Shown here in pieces: positions 8,548-17,098 of a stretch of DNA of 54,161 nt. Source of the DNA: Sinorhizobium saheli (lineage in GTDB: Bacteria; Pseudomonadota; Alphaproteobacteria; Rhizobiales; Rhizobiaceae); contig NZ_LNQB01000075.1 in NCBI RefSeq assembly GCF_001651875.1, positions 425 to 54,585 on the forward strand. The letters run 5' to 3'. The stretch's first letter is position 1. Each line of letters starts with the position of its first letter. The translations under genes and the position numbers were made by a program. The notes below the pieces were generated by a model that made no database searches, was not told the DNA's origin, and was given only the letters and a program-made list of their open reading frames with translations.

Positions 8548-9606
8548 TCAGCCGCCGGCGGCAACCGCCGGGCTGAAGACCATGAGGCTCAGGATCTCGA
8601 AAAGCACCTGGGCGCCGGCATGCGCCGTATTGGTGGTCGCGTCGTATTGCGGCGCCACCTCGACGACATCGCCGCCGACGAGATTGATGCCCTTGAGGCC
8701 GCGGATCAATTCCAGCACCTCGCGGGTCGTGAGCCCGCCGACCTCCGGCGTCCCGGTCCCCGGCGCGAAGGCCGGGTCGAGGCTGTCGACATCGAAGGAG
8801 AGATAGGTCGGGCCGTCGCCGACGATCTCCCTTGCCTTCGCGATGATGGCGGGAATGCCGAGGCCGGTCACCTCTTCGGCGTGGATCACGGTCATGCCGG
8901 ATTCGTAGGAGAACTCCCACAGGTACTCCGCCGAGCCGCGAATGCCGATCTGGACGACGCGGGTCGGGTCGAGCACGCCATCGAGCACGGCGTTGCGGAA
9001 CGGGCCGCCATGGTGGAACTTGGTGTGATCAAAGGCGCCGCCGGTGTCGCAATGGGCGTCGATATGGATCAGGCCGACGGGCCGCTTCTTGCCGACCGCC
9101 TTCAGGATCGGATGGGTGATCGAATGATCGCCGCCGACGGAGAGCGGCAGGACACCCGCATCGACGACCTGGTTGATGCGCTTCTCGATATCCTCGTGGC
9201 TGAGTTCAAGCCGGTAGCGGCTGCGGAAGGAGACGTCGCCGATGTCGGCGACGCGAAGATCATGCACCGGCGCGCAGCCGAGCACATGATTGTAGGGACC
9301 GATGCGTTCGATCGCGCGCAGCGCCCGCGGCCCGAAGCGCGAACCCGGGCGGTTGGTGACGCCGAGGTCCATGGGCATCCCGACCAGTGCCACCTGAAGA
9401 TTGCCGAAATCGGGACTGTCCGCATCGACCGGCATATAGGGCGCCGTCAGAAAGGTCGGGATCCCGGAATAGGGCGCAAGCCGCGTGCCGCCTTTGGTGA
9501 AGATCTTGTCCGCGACCTTGCGGAAGGCCGGATCGAAAAGCTCGCCGCCATGGCTCTCGCCATACTTCGCTTTCAATTCATCGAGCTTCTTGTCATCCCA
9601 GGCCAT
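8548..9606 (-). CDS. Agmatinase/ureohydrolase family protein (agmatinase or guanidinobutyrase)
   Basis: The 352-residue enzyme is a binuclear-metal ureohydrolase. Its metal-binding motifs are all present: GGDHSITHP (His), HIDAHCDT (Asp-His-Asp) and SFDVDSLDPAFAPGTGTPE (Asp-x-Asp). Such enzymes split a guanidino group to urea plus an amine, for example agmatine to putrescine or 4-guanidinobutyrate to GABA. The start at 9606 (MAWDDKKLDELKAKYG) gives the usual N-terminus. It lies just upstream of the importer genes on the same strand and divergent from a LysR gene, so it probably opens the regulon. The length and the N-terminal extension resemble guanidinobutyrase/guanidinopropionase-type members; the substrate remains open. 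Confidence 0.9.
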   Translation of the reverse strand: MAWDDKKLDELKAKYGESHGGELFDPAFRKVADKIFTKGGTRLAPYSGIPTFLTAPYMPVDADSPDFGNLQVALVGMPMDLGVTNRPGSRFGPRALRAIERIGPYNHVLGCAPVHDLRVADIGDVSFRSRYRLELSHEDIEKRINQVVDAGVLPLSVGGDHSITHPILKAVGKKRPVGLIHIDAHCDTGGAFDHTKFHHGGPFRNAVLDGVLDPTRVVQIGIRGSAEYLWEFSYESGMTVIHAEEVTGLGIPAIIAKAREIVGDGPTYLSFDVDSLDPAFAPGTGTPEVGGLTTREVLELIRGLKGINLVGGDVVEVAPQYDATTNTAHAGAQVLFEILSLMVFSPAVAAGG

Positions 9607-9839
9607 GCACCGGACCCTCCCTCTCTCCGGAGCGGGCTGATGGCAAAGCAAGCGCTTTCCGCCAGCGTCCCGCTCTCGCGATTTCCAGGCCGGGGCAGGC
9701 ACGCGACGCGCCGCAAGATCGGCTTTGCAGCCTTTGCCGATTGAAACGGCGCAATCATGGTTCCCCGGCTTTTGCCTTTATTTCCGCTCATTAGGAGACA
9801 ATTCTGCTGGAAAATCAATTGACATTGTTATAGCGTTTC

Positions 9840-9858
9840 ATGTGAGAAAAACTCACAT
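9840..9858. promoter_or_regulatory. Candidate LysR operator (T-N11-A palindrome)
   Basis: ATGTGAG-AAAAA-CTCACAT is a perfect inverted repeat with seven-base arms; its inner TGAG...CTCA fits the LysR T-N11-A rule exactly. It lies 25 bases upstream of the LysR start and in the 276-base gap shared with the divergent agmatinase-family gene. A TTGACA hexamer at 9819-9824 is a possible -35 for the LysR side. The binding role is inference. Confidence 0.55.
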
Positions 9859-9882
9859 TACTACCGCCTCCGGAGTTCTTGC

Positions 9883-10926
9883 TTGTCGAGCCGCCTGCCG
9901 CCCCTCAATCCGCTGCGCGCCTTCGAGGCGACCGCCCGGCGAGGCTCCGTTTCCGCCGCGGCGCGCGAGCTCAACGTCACTCATGGCGCCATCAGCCATC
10001 AGATCCGGGCACTCGAACAATCCTTCAACGCGCCCCTCTTCGAGCGCGGCGGCAAGCGGCTGAGACTGACGCCCCAGGGCGCGCTGCTCTTGCCCGCGGT
10101 CACCCAGGCCTTCGCCGAGATCGCCGCGGCGACGGCGGCAATGACCCGGCCGGCGACGAGCGGGGAGCTCCGGGTCACCTGCGTACCGGCGCTGCTCTCC
10201 TTCTGGATGATCCCGCGCCTGCATCTGTTCACCGAGCAGTTTCCCGATGTCCGGCTGAAGCTGATCGCCTCCAACGACGCGGCGAACCTCCATTCCCCGG
10301 ATGTCGACGTCTGCCTGCTCTATGGCGACGGGAGTTGGCAGGACTGCTGGACGCGGCTGTGGAGCCGGCTCGAGCTCTTTCCCGTCGTCAGCCCGACACT
10401 CCTCAACACGCGGCCGCTTCGCTCCATCCGCGATCTGCGCGACCATGTGATGCTGCATGGCGACGACGGCCGCGAGTGGAACACCTGGCTCGCCGCCGCC
10501 GACGCGATCGACCTTCCGCGAAGTCGTCAGCATTTCATGAGCGACGCCCGGCTTTCGACCGAGGCCGCGCTGCACAACCAGGGTGTGGCGCTCGGCGACA
10601 CGATCACGGCCGGCAGCCTGATCGCGCGCGGCGAGCTGATCGCCCCTTTCGATCTGACCGTTCCGGCCAATGATGCCTTCTATGCGGCCTGCCGCAGCGA
10701 GGTCCGCGCCGCGCCGATCGTGCGCGTCTTCATCGACTGGCTCTTTGCGGCGCTTGAAAGCGAGCCGCTGCCGGAGCTGCAGACGTCCGCCCGCACGATC
10801 ATCCGCTCCCGCATGCCGAAGCCGGAAACCCAAGGTCGCGCGGCGGCAGCGGAGAGTTTCCAGCCCATCTCGTCGCCACGCGGACGGCGTCCCGAGCGGC
10901 CGCAGAAGCGCAGGATCAAGTCATAA
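9883..10926 (+). CDS. LysR-family transcriptional regulator, GcvA-like
   Basis: This 347-residue regulator starts with TTG at 9883, supported by GGAG at 9872-9875. The N-terminal winged helix-turn-helix is plain (RAFEATARRGSVSAAARELN, then VTHGAISHQIRALEQ), followed by the LysR effector domain (about residues 90-300). The GcvA-like pattern LNPLRAFEATAR is common in regulators of amine and amino-acid uptake. It is divergent from the agmatinase/importer genes and probably controls them. The C-terminus is unusual: about 45 extra residues rich in Arg, Pro and Lys (ending RPERPQKRRIKS) extend beyond the normal end. Confidence 0.9.
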   Translation: MSSRLPPLNPLRAFEATARRGSVSAAARELNVTHGAISHQIRALEQSFNAPLFERGGKRLRLTPQGALLLPAVTQAFAEIAAATAAMTRPATSGELRVTCVPALLSFWMIPRLHLFTEQFPDVRLKLIASNDAANLHSPDVDVCLLYGDGSWQDCWTRLWSRLELFPVVSPTLLNTRPLRSIRDLRDHVMLHGDDGREWNTWLAAADAIDLPRSRQHFMSDARLSTEAALHNQGVALGDTITAGSLIARGELIAPFDLTVPANDAFYAACRSEVRAAPIVRVFIDWLFAALESEPLPELQTSARTIIRSRMPKPETQGRAAAAESFQPISSPRGRRPERPQKRRIKS

Positions 10927-10981
10927 GGCGGGACGAGCGCTCCGCCTCGCCCCGACTACTATCAACAGCAGGAAGCCCGAC

Positions 10982-12160
10982 ATGCCGCATTTCAATCCCC
11001 TCGTCGAAAAACTCTCGCCGCCGCCGGTGCCTTCCGTGCTCGCCTGGGCGAAGGCCTATGACGGGGCAAGGGGGCCGCTCATCGATCTCTCGCAGGCCGT
11101 GCCCGGCTATCCCGCCCATCCCGACATGCTGAAATGGCTGGGCGAAGCCGCAGCGTCGGCGGATTACATCGGTTATGGCGCGATCGAGGGCGAGGCGGAA
11201 TTGCGCAAGGCCTATGCCGACCATCTGGCAACGCTCTACGGTGCGGCGGTCGCCGCCGACAACGTCCACATCACCTCCGGCTGCAACCAGGCCTTCATCG
11301 CGGCCGCCATGGCGGTTGCCGGCGCCGGCGATACCGTGCTGATGACCAATCCCTATTACTTCAACCAGGAAACGACGCTGGCGATGCTCGGCATCAATGT
11401 CGAACTCGCACCTCTCGATGCCGGCGCCGGCTTCCTGCCCGAGGTCGAGACGATCGCCTCCGCGCTGCGGCCGGGCATCCGGGCGCTCGCCCTCGTTTCG
11501 CCGAACAATCCGACCGGGGCAGTCTACCCGCCGGATCTGCTCCAGCGCATCTTCGAGCTCTGCCGGAGAAACGGCACCTGGCTGATCCTCGACGAAACCT
11601 ATCGCGACTTCGTGCCGGACGCGACCGCAGCGCCGCACGGGCTGTTCAAGACGCAGGGCTGGCAGGATGGCTTCATCAGCCTCTACAGCTTCTCGAAATC
11701 CTTCTGCATTCCGGGCCACCGCCTCGGCGCAATCACCGCCGGGCCTGCGATGATCAGGCAAATCACCAAGATCATGGACAATCTGCAGATCTGCGCGCCG
11801 CGCTCGGCCCAGGCCGCCGTCGCAAGGGCCATTCCGGCGCTTGCCGACTGGCGGCTCGCCAACCGCGCCGAAATCGCCACCCGTGCGAATGCGCTGAAGG
11901 ACGTTATGGACCGCCTGCCGCAATGGAAGCTGAAGGCAATCGGCGCCTATTTCGCCTATATCCGCCACCCCTTCCCCGATATCGACTCGCAGTTCGTCGC
12001 CGAGAAACTGGCGAAGCTCGCCGGCATCGTCTGCCTGCCGGGCGATTATTTCGGCGAAGGCCAGGAAAACTACCTGCGCTTCGCCTTCGCCAATGCCGAC
12101 GTGCCGACGATCCTGAAACTCGAGGAGCGGCTCGCAGGTTTCGCGCTGCCGGGAATCTAA
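10982..12160 (+). CDS. Pyridoxal-phosphate class I/II aminotransferase
   Basis: The 392-residue fold-type I aminotransferase shows SPNNPTGAVYP (cofactor and substrate contacts), ILDETYRDF (Asp that protonates the pyridine ring) and YSFSKSFCIPGHRLG (Schiff-base Lys). The start at 10982 follows AGGAAG at seven bases. A longer in-frame opening would overlap the LysR gene and looks non-coding. It is 55 bases behind the LysR gene and may be co-transcribed, suggesting transamination of an amine or amino acid imported by the adjacent system. Substrate unknown. Confidence 0.9.
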   Translation: MPHFNPLVEKLSPPPVPSVLAWAKAYDGARGPLIDLSQAVPGYPAHPDMLKWLGEAAASADYIGYGAIEGEAELRKAYADHLATLYGAAVAADNVHITSGCNQAFIAAAMAVAGAGDTVLMTNPYYFNQETTLAMLGINVELAPLDAGAGFLPEVETIASALRPGIRALALVSPNNPTGAVYPPDLLQRIFELCRRNGTWLILDETYRDFVPDATAAPHGLFKTQGWQDGFISLYSFSKSFCIPGHRLGAITAGPAMIRQITKIMDNLQICAPRSAQAAVARAIPALADWRLANRAEIATRANALKDVMDRLPQWKLKAIGAYFAYIRHPFPDIDSQFVAEKLAKLAGIVCLPGDYFGEGQENYLRFAFANADVPTILKLEERLAGFALPGI

Positions 12161-12187
12161 GGGATGTCGGCCGCGCTTTGAGCCGCT

Positions 12188-13078
12188 TCAGCCCCGGCGG
12201 GCGATCAGGATGCCGATCAACACGACCGTCCCGCCGATCGCCTGCAGGAGACCGACAGGCTCGCTCAGCAGCCCCCAGGCAAGCATCGCCGCCACGACCG
12301 GCTGCAGGAGCAGCGTCAGCGACGAGAAGGCCGGGGGCAGATAGGCGAGCGCATAGGTGATCGCCACCTGCCCGCCGGCATGGCTGACCAAGGCGAGACC
12401 AAGGAGCATCGCCCAGCCGAAGGCGCTCGGCGGCAACAGCGACGGCTCGGCCAACAGCGTCATCGGCAATATGCAGACCGCCGCCGAGGCCGTGCTCCAG
12501 ATCATGATGCGGTTGGTGCTGAAGCGGCTTCGCAATCGGCCGATGGCGAGGATGTAGCCCGCATAGAACATCGCCGCGACGATGGCGATCGAATCGCCGG
12601 CGAGGTCGCCGCCGCCAAGTGCGGCCGGTCCCCCCTTCAGGACGACGACGCCGGCAACCGCCGTGACGAGACCGGCGAGGAAGAGCGGGCTCACGCGCGA
12701 GCGGAACAGCACCCAGCTCGCCAGCGTCACGAAGACCGGCGCGAGATTGGCAAGCAGCGTCGCGTTGGCGACCGAGGTCATGGTGAGCGACAGGTGCCAC
12801 GCCCCGAGGTCGACGGCGAGAAAGACGCCCGGCAGGACGAGCAGGGCGTAGTCGGACAATCCCTCGGGCCGCCGGTCGACGACGGCACCGTTGCGGAGCT
12901 GCGACCAGGCGACGAGTGGAATCAGCGCCAGCGCCACGCGCCAGAACGCCGTCGCCATCGGGCCCACCTCCGAAAGCCGCACGAAGATCGGCGAACCGCC
13001 AATGGCAACGCCGCCGAGGAGCAGGGCGGCCATGGCAAGTGAATTGCGGGAGGGAGCGGTACTGACGGCTTGGGTCAC
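12188..13078 (-). CDS. EamA/DMT-family transporter
   Basis: The 296-residue protein has ten predicted hydrophobic helices in two EamA repeats, each with the family's conserved Trp/Pro-containing opening (GGSPIFVRLSEVGPMATAFW in the first). These inner-membrane exporters move amino acids, nucleosides or other metabolites out of the cell. The start is probably GTG at 13078, with ATG at 13033 as the alternative. It converges on the aminotransferase gene, leaving 27 bases between the stops. Substrate unknown. Confidence 0.88.
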   Translation of the reverse strand: MTQAVSTAPSRNSLAMAALLLGGVAIGGSPIFVRLSEVGPMATAFWRVALALIPLVAWSQLRNGAVVDRRPEGLSDYALLVLPGVFLAVDLGAWHLSLTMTSVANATLLANLAPVFVTLASWVLFRSRVSPLFLAGLVTAVAGVVVLKGGPAALGGGDLAGDSIAIVAAMFYAGYILAIGRLRSRFSTNRIMIWSTASAAVCILPMTLLAEPSLLPPSAFGWAMLLGLALVSHAGGQVAITYALAYLPPAFSSLTLLLQPVVAAMLAWGLLSEPVGLLQAIGGTVVLIGILIARRG

Positions 13079-13433
13079 GGCGATGTCCGAGGCTGAAAAC
13101 TGGCGCCGGTGGCGCCAGCAGGCCAGCTATCAGAACCCGGTGACGAACGACAGTCGAAATCGCCCGATAGGCGAAAAACGACCACATGCTGCGTTCGCTT
13201 CACTCGGCGCGTGACGTACGACAACGACTTTGGCGCCCTCACCGGTTGCGATTTGGCTGAACCTCTCCCTCGAGGGGGAAATCAGGCCGCGTCCGGCAGA
13301 TGGAAGGTCTTCACCTCGGCGGCAATCGCGATCGCCGTCCAGCCTTTTCGGAATGTGCCGCCAGGATCAGGTTGCAGCGCGAGCCGGGCACGGGCTTCTT
13401 CCTCGCAGAGGCAGCGATGGCGGCTTCGAAGGA
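13079..13433. other. Gap with a possible gene remnant
   Basis: No complete gene was recognised. On the minus strand a short open stretch ending at 13282 reads GTFRKGWTAIAIAAEVKTF with G/C-rich third positions, which looks like the tail of a decayed gene, but no start or family could be found. A small TCTCCCTCGAGGGGGA palindrome sits near 13263-13280. Confidence 0.3.
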
Positions 13434-13553
13434 TCAGAGCGCCCCGAGCACCAGCGCCGAGACGAAGGCGAAAGCGGCCGCGATCGCAATCGAGTGGGGA
13501 ATGAGATTGCGCGCGCCCCGCGAGGAATAAGCCGTGTAGCGGGATCGGGTCAT
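13434..13553 (-). CDS. Small single-helix membrane protein (39 aa), tentative
   Basis: An ATG at 13553 opens a 39-residue frame ending at TGA 13434. It has a basic, polar start (MTRSRYTAYSSRGARNLIPH) and then one long hydrophobic stretch (SIAIAAAFAFVSALVLGAL), so it would be a short single-pass inner-membrane peptide with the N-terminus inside. Third positions are G/C-rich as in real genes nearby. The Shine-Dalgarno is weak (AAGG too close to the start), so expression is uncertain. No family recognised. Confidence 0.4.
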   Translation of the reverse strand: MTRSRYTAYSSRGARNLIPHSIAIAAAFAFVSALVLGAL

Positions 13554-13732
13554 CGCCTTGCTCGCGTTCAATCTCGTCTCTCCGCTGTTTCAGGTTCGTG
13601 TACCCATGTTCTCCTATATTCTCGATTGAGTTTATAGATATCTTTTTCCGCGGATCGGCCGGGAGGTGAAAAATCCGTTTACGCCGCGGCCAATGGTTCC
13701 GCCCGCGCGCCTGAAGCCCGCGCGACCAGCGC

Positions 13733-15043
13733 CTACAAGCCGACGGCATCCTTGAACATGTACCACCAGGAGCCGATCGTCGAATATTGGGCGCGGAACA
13801 TGCGCCCGCCGGGAAAGGGATACCAGGGCAGCTTTTCGAAAACGTCGAAGCGCGATGTGTCGCCGTCGATCGCCTCGGCGAGGGTGCGGCCGAAGAGATG
13901 CGAGCCGGTGACGCCGTGGCCGCTGTAGCCATGGGCGAAATAGGTGTTGCTGCCGATCCGGCCCATCTGCGGCACGCGCGTGAACGAAAGCGCGAAGTTG
14001 CCGCTCCAGGCATAGTCGATCTTCACGCCCTTGAGGCGCGGGAAGACCCTTTCGAGATTGGGCCGCAGCTTCGCCGCGACATCCGCCGGATCGGTGCCGC
14101 CATAGACGGTGCCGCCGCCGAAGATCATCCGCTTGTCGGCGGAGAGCCGGAAATAGTCGAGGATGTAGCGCACGTCCTCGACGCACATGTCGCTCGGGAT
14201 CAGCGAGTGGGCAAGCGCCTCGCCGAGCGGAGCCGTCGCGATCATCTGGGTCGAAACGGGCATGACGCGCGACACCAGCGCCGGCACGGCATCGCCGAGA
14301 TAGGCATTGCCGCAGAGCACGACGATCCGGGCGCAGACCTCGCCCCTCTCCGTGTAGACGGTCGGCCGTACGGCCGCATGGTCGACACGCGTCACCGGAG
14401 ACATCTCGTATATGACACCGCCGAGGCTCTCGAAGGCGCGGGCCTCGCCCAGCACCAGGTTGAGCGGATGAATGTGCCCGCCGGTGGTGTCGAGCATGCC
14501 GCCGCAATAGGCCTCGGAATCGACGAGGTTCTGCAGCGCCTCGCGGTCGAGGAGCTGGTGATCGTCCATGCCGTACCTGCGCCAGAGCGCCTGCTTGGCC
14601 TCGAGCTCCTTCATGTGTGCAGCGGTATAGGCAGCATAGATGTTGCCGGGCTTCAGGTCGCAATCGATCCGATACGCTTTGACGAGCCGGCGGATGATCC
14701 GCCCGCCCTCCTGCACGAGGCCGCCGATGAAACGGGCCGCACCCTCGCCGAAGCGGCGCTCGATCGTCGAGAGGCTCGCATTGAGGCCGTTGACGATCTG
14801 GCCGCCATTGCGCCCCGAGGCGCCCCAACCCACCTGCGCCCCCTCGACCACGGTGACCCTGTAGCCTTTTTCGGCAAGGTGAATGGCCGTCGCGAGCCCC
14901 GTATAGCCGGCACCGACGACGCAGATGTCGGCCTCGATCCGGCCTTCGAGCCTGACCGGCGTGCGGATGATGTTGCGCGACGCCGCGTAATAGCTCGTCG
15001 GATAGCTGCCGTCGCCGGCATAGGCGTTCGTGACCTTCACCAT
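13733..15043 (-). CDS. FAD-dependent oxidoreductase, PuuB/OrdL-like (gamma-glutamylputrescine oxidase type)
   Basis: The 436-residue DAO-family flavoprotein has the Rossmann signature ICVVGAGYTGLATAIHLAEK at about residues 40-60 and the second FAD motif WGASGRNGGQIVNGL near 75-90. Late motifs such as YAWSGNFALSFTRVPQMGRI and FAHGYSGHGVTGSHLFGRTL are typical of PuuB. Members oxidise gamma-glutamylputrescine or related secondary amines to aldehydes with hydrogen peroxide release. It is transcribed away from the FadR-type regulator and lies downstream of a polyamine-type region, in keeping with amine catabolism. The exact amine is not determined. Confidence 0.88.
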   Translation of the reverse strand: MVKVTNAYAGDGSYPTSYYAASRNIIRTPVRLEGRIEADICVVGAGYTGLATAIHLAEKGYRVTVVEGAQVGWGASGRNGGQIVNGLNASLSTIERRFGEGAARFIGGLVQEGGRIIRRLVKAYRIDCDLKPGNIYAAYTAAHMKELEAKQALWRRYGMDDHQLLDREALQNLVDSEAYCGGMLDTTGGHIHPLNLVLGEARAFESLGGVIYEMSPVTRVDHAAVRPTVYTERGEVCARIVVLCGNAYLGDAVPALVSRVMPVSTQMIATAPLGEALAHSLIPSDMCVEDVRYILDYFRLSADKRMIFGGGTVYGGTDPADVAAKLRPNLERVFPRLKGVKIDYAWSGNFALSFTRVPQMGRIGSNTYFAHGYSGHGVTGSHLFGRTLAEAIDGDTSRFDVFEKLPWYPFPGGRMFRAQYSTIGSWWYMFKDAVGL

Positions 15044-15152
15044 CGGTGCTGCTTCACATCAGGGAACGGGCTTGCCGCGCAAGTCGGCAGCAGGAGGCAT
15101 ATCGCAAAACTTGCCCCTTGACCACGGCGCGGCCCGGCGACATATTGCTCAG

Positions 15153-15164
15153 ATGTCAGACCAA
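15153..15164. promoter_or_regulatory. Candidate FadR/GntR operator
   Basis: On the minus strand this reads TTGGTCTGACAT, close to the FadR-type TGGT-N3-ACCA half-site pair. It lies in the 138-base gap between the divergent PuuB-like and FadR-type genes, 18 bases before the regulator start, where autoregulation is common. Unproven. Confidence 0.3.
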
Positions 15165-15181
15165 TTCGGCCGGAGGACCGG

Positions 15182-15898
15182 ATGTCTCAGCGGGACAAAG
15201 CGACACTGCTCCCCCTGCCGCCGGTGGACCGGGCGCAGCAGGTGATAGCCGCGCTTGCCGACTACGTGGAGCGATCCGGGCTGAAGCCCGGCGATCGTCT
15301 GCCGGCCGAACGCGAATTGATGGCGGCGCTCGCCGTCGGACGCTCCACGGTTCGCGAGGTCATCAGCCATTTCCAGGCGCTCGGCGTGGTCGAGGCGCGC
15401 AAGGGCAGCGGCACCTATCTCCGGCGCGCGATTTCCGGCGCCACCATCCACATGCCGCTGACGCTGGACACCCAGCATCTGCGCGACGCGCTCTTGCAGA
15501 CGCTGGAAGTCCGGCGCGGCATCGAGGTCGAGGCCGGCATGGCGGCTGCGCGCCGCCGTACCGACGCAGACCTCGTCACCATCGAGACGAAGCTCGATGA
15601 GATGGAGCGCATCCATCTCGCCAAGGGCACTTCCGGCCCCGAGGACCTCGCCTTTCATCTCGCGATCTACGACGCGACCCACAACCCGCTGTTCCGGCAG
15701 TTGCTCGAGCAGATGCGCGAGGGTTTCGAGCGCTTCTGGGAGAAACCCTTCGACCGGCCGGATTTCGCCCGGCGCTCCTTTCCCTTCCACCGCACGCTCT
15801 TCAACGCGATCGCGGCGCAGGATCCCGACGCCGCCCGCATGGAAACACTGAAAATCCTCGCGATCGTCGAGGAAGACATCAAGGAAATGTCCAGATGA
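15182..15898 (+). CDS. GntR-family transcriptional regulator, FadR subfamily
   Basis: The 238-residue regulator has the GntR winged helix (GLKPGDRLPAERELMAALAV, then STVREVISHFQALGVVEARK) and an all-helical FCD effector domain with the metal-binding pattern Asp/His (EDLAFHLAIYDATHNPLF, then FPFHRTLFNAIAAQD). FadR-type FCD regulators sense small organic acids. The stop overlaps the start of the PLP enzyme as ATGA, so it heads that operon and probably regulates it together with the divergent PuuB-like gene. GGAG at 15172-15175 is the ribosome site. Confidence 0.9.
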   Translation: MSQRDKATLLPLPPVDRAQQVIAALADYVERSGLKPGDRLPAERELMAALAVGRSTVREVISHFQALGVVEARKGSGTYLRRAISGATIHMPLTLDTQHLRDALLQTLEVRRGIEVEAGMAAARRRTDADLVTIETKLDEMERIHLAKGTSGPEDLAFHLAIYDATHNPLFRQLLEQMREGFERFWEKPFDRPDFARRSFPFHRTLFNAIAAQDPDAARMETLKILAIVEEDIKEMSR

Positions 15899-17061
15899 AC
15901 GACGGCCTCGATCCGTTCGACAGCGCCTCGCTGATCGTCGCGCATGACGAAGGCAACGCCTTCGACGCCGTCGTGCCGCCGATCGTGCAGACCTCGCTCT
16001 TCACCTTCAAGGACTATGACGAGATGGTCGCCTGCTATCGCGGCGAACGCGTCCGGCCGATCTACACCCGCGGCCTCAACCCGACGGTGCGCATGTTCGA
16101 AGAGATGCTGGCGAAGCTCGAAGGCGCGGAGGATGCGATCGGTTTCGCGAGCGGCATGTCGGCGATTTCCTCGACCGTCCTTTCCTTCGCCGAGCCGGGC
16201 GACCGCATCGTCGCCGTGCAGCACGTCTATCCGGATGCCTTCCGCCTGTTCGGCACGCATCTGAAGCGCATGCGCATCGAGGTCACCTATGTCGACGGAC
16301 GCGACGAGGAAGCGGTTCGAAGGGCGCTCCCCGGCGCCAGGCTCTTCTACATGGAAAGCCCGACGAGCTGGGTGATGCACACGCACGACGTGGCGGCGCT
16401 CGCGGCGCTGGCGAGGGCGCAGGGCATCGTCACCGTCATCGACAACAGCTGGGCAAGCCCGGTGTTCCAGCAGCCGGTTGCGCTCGGCGTCGATCTCGTC
16501 ATCCATTCCGCCTCGAAATATCTGAGCGGCCACAGCGATGTCGTCGCCGGCGTCGTCGCCGGCTCGGCGGAACTCATCGGCCGCATCCGCTCCGAGGCCT
16601 ATCCCTATCTCGGCGGCAAGCTTTCGCCCTTCGACGCCTGGCTGCTGATCCGGGGCCTGCGCACCCTGCCGATCCGGATGAAGGCGCATGAGCGCTCGGC
16701 TCTTGCCATCGCCCGCCGCCTGGCTGAGCACCCGGCGGTCGAAACCGTCAGCCATCCCGGGCTCGGCAACCATCTGCCGCCGGGCCTCTCCGGCACGTCC
16801 GGGCTCTTCTCCTTCATCTTCCGCGAAGGCTTCAACGTGCGCCGCTTCGCCGATCACCTGCAGCTGTTTAAGCTCGGCGTTTCCTGGGGCGGTCACGAAA
16901 GCCTCATCGTGCCGGGCGAAGTCGTCCTGGCGCAGAAAGCTCAACCCAATTCCGCGGTCGCCTTCGGCATTTCCCCGCGGTCGGTACGGCTCCATGTCGG
17001 CCTGGAGGGAACGGAGGCCCTCTGGAGCGATCTCGAAGCGGCGATCGCCGCCGCTTCATGA
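15895..17061 (+). CDS. Trans-sulfuration-type PLP enzyme (cystathionine/methionine gamma-lyase family)
   Basis: The 388-residue protein belongs to the Cys/Met metabolism PLP family. It shows YTRGLNPTVRMFEEMLAKLE at the entry, SGMSAISSTVLSF at the cofactor phosphate, DNSWASPVFQQP (Asp under the ring) and SASKYLSGHSDVVAG (Schiff-base Lys). Family members catalyse beta- or gamma-elimination or replacement on sulfur amino acids or O-acyl homoserines. The unusual context, between a FadR regulator and a sugar-type ABC importer, suggests it works on the imported compound rather than in housekeeping methionine synthesis; that is inference. Confidence 0.88.
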   Translation: MNDGLDPFDSASLIVAHDEGNAFDAVVPPIVQTSLFTFKDYDEMVACYRGERVRPIYTRGLNPTVRMFEEMLAKLEGAEDAIGFASGMSAISSTVLSFAEPGDRIVAVQHVYPDAFRLFGTHLKRMRIEVTYVDGRDEEAVRRALPGARLFYMESPTSWVMHTHDVAALAALARAQGIVTVIDNSWASPVFQQPVALGVDLVIHSASKYLSGHSDVVAGVVAGSAELIGRIRSEAYPYLGGKLSPFDAWLLIRGLRTLPIRMKAHERSALAIARRLAEHPAVETVSHPGLGNHLPPGLSGTSGLFSFIFREGFNVRRFADHLQLFKLGVSWGGHESLIVPGEVVLAQKAQPNSAVAFGISPRSVRLHVGLEGTEALWSDLEAAIAAAS

Positions 17062-17098
17062 AGGCTGACGCCACACCTTGAGAAAAGGGGAACCGAGA

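Noticed and set aside
13282..14013. 243-codon minus-strand frame downstream of the PuuB-like gene
   Set aside because: Its first half is the shadow of the oxidoreductase; only the final segment shows coding bias and is described as a remnant.
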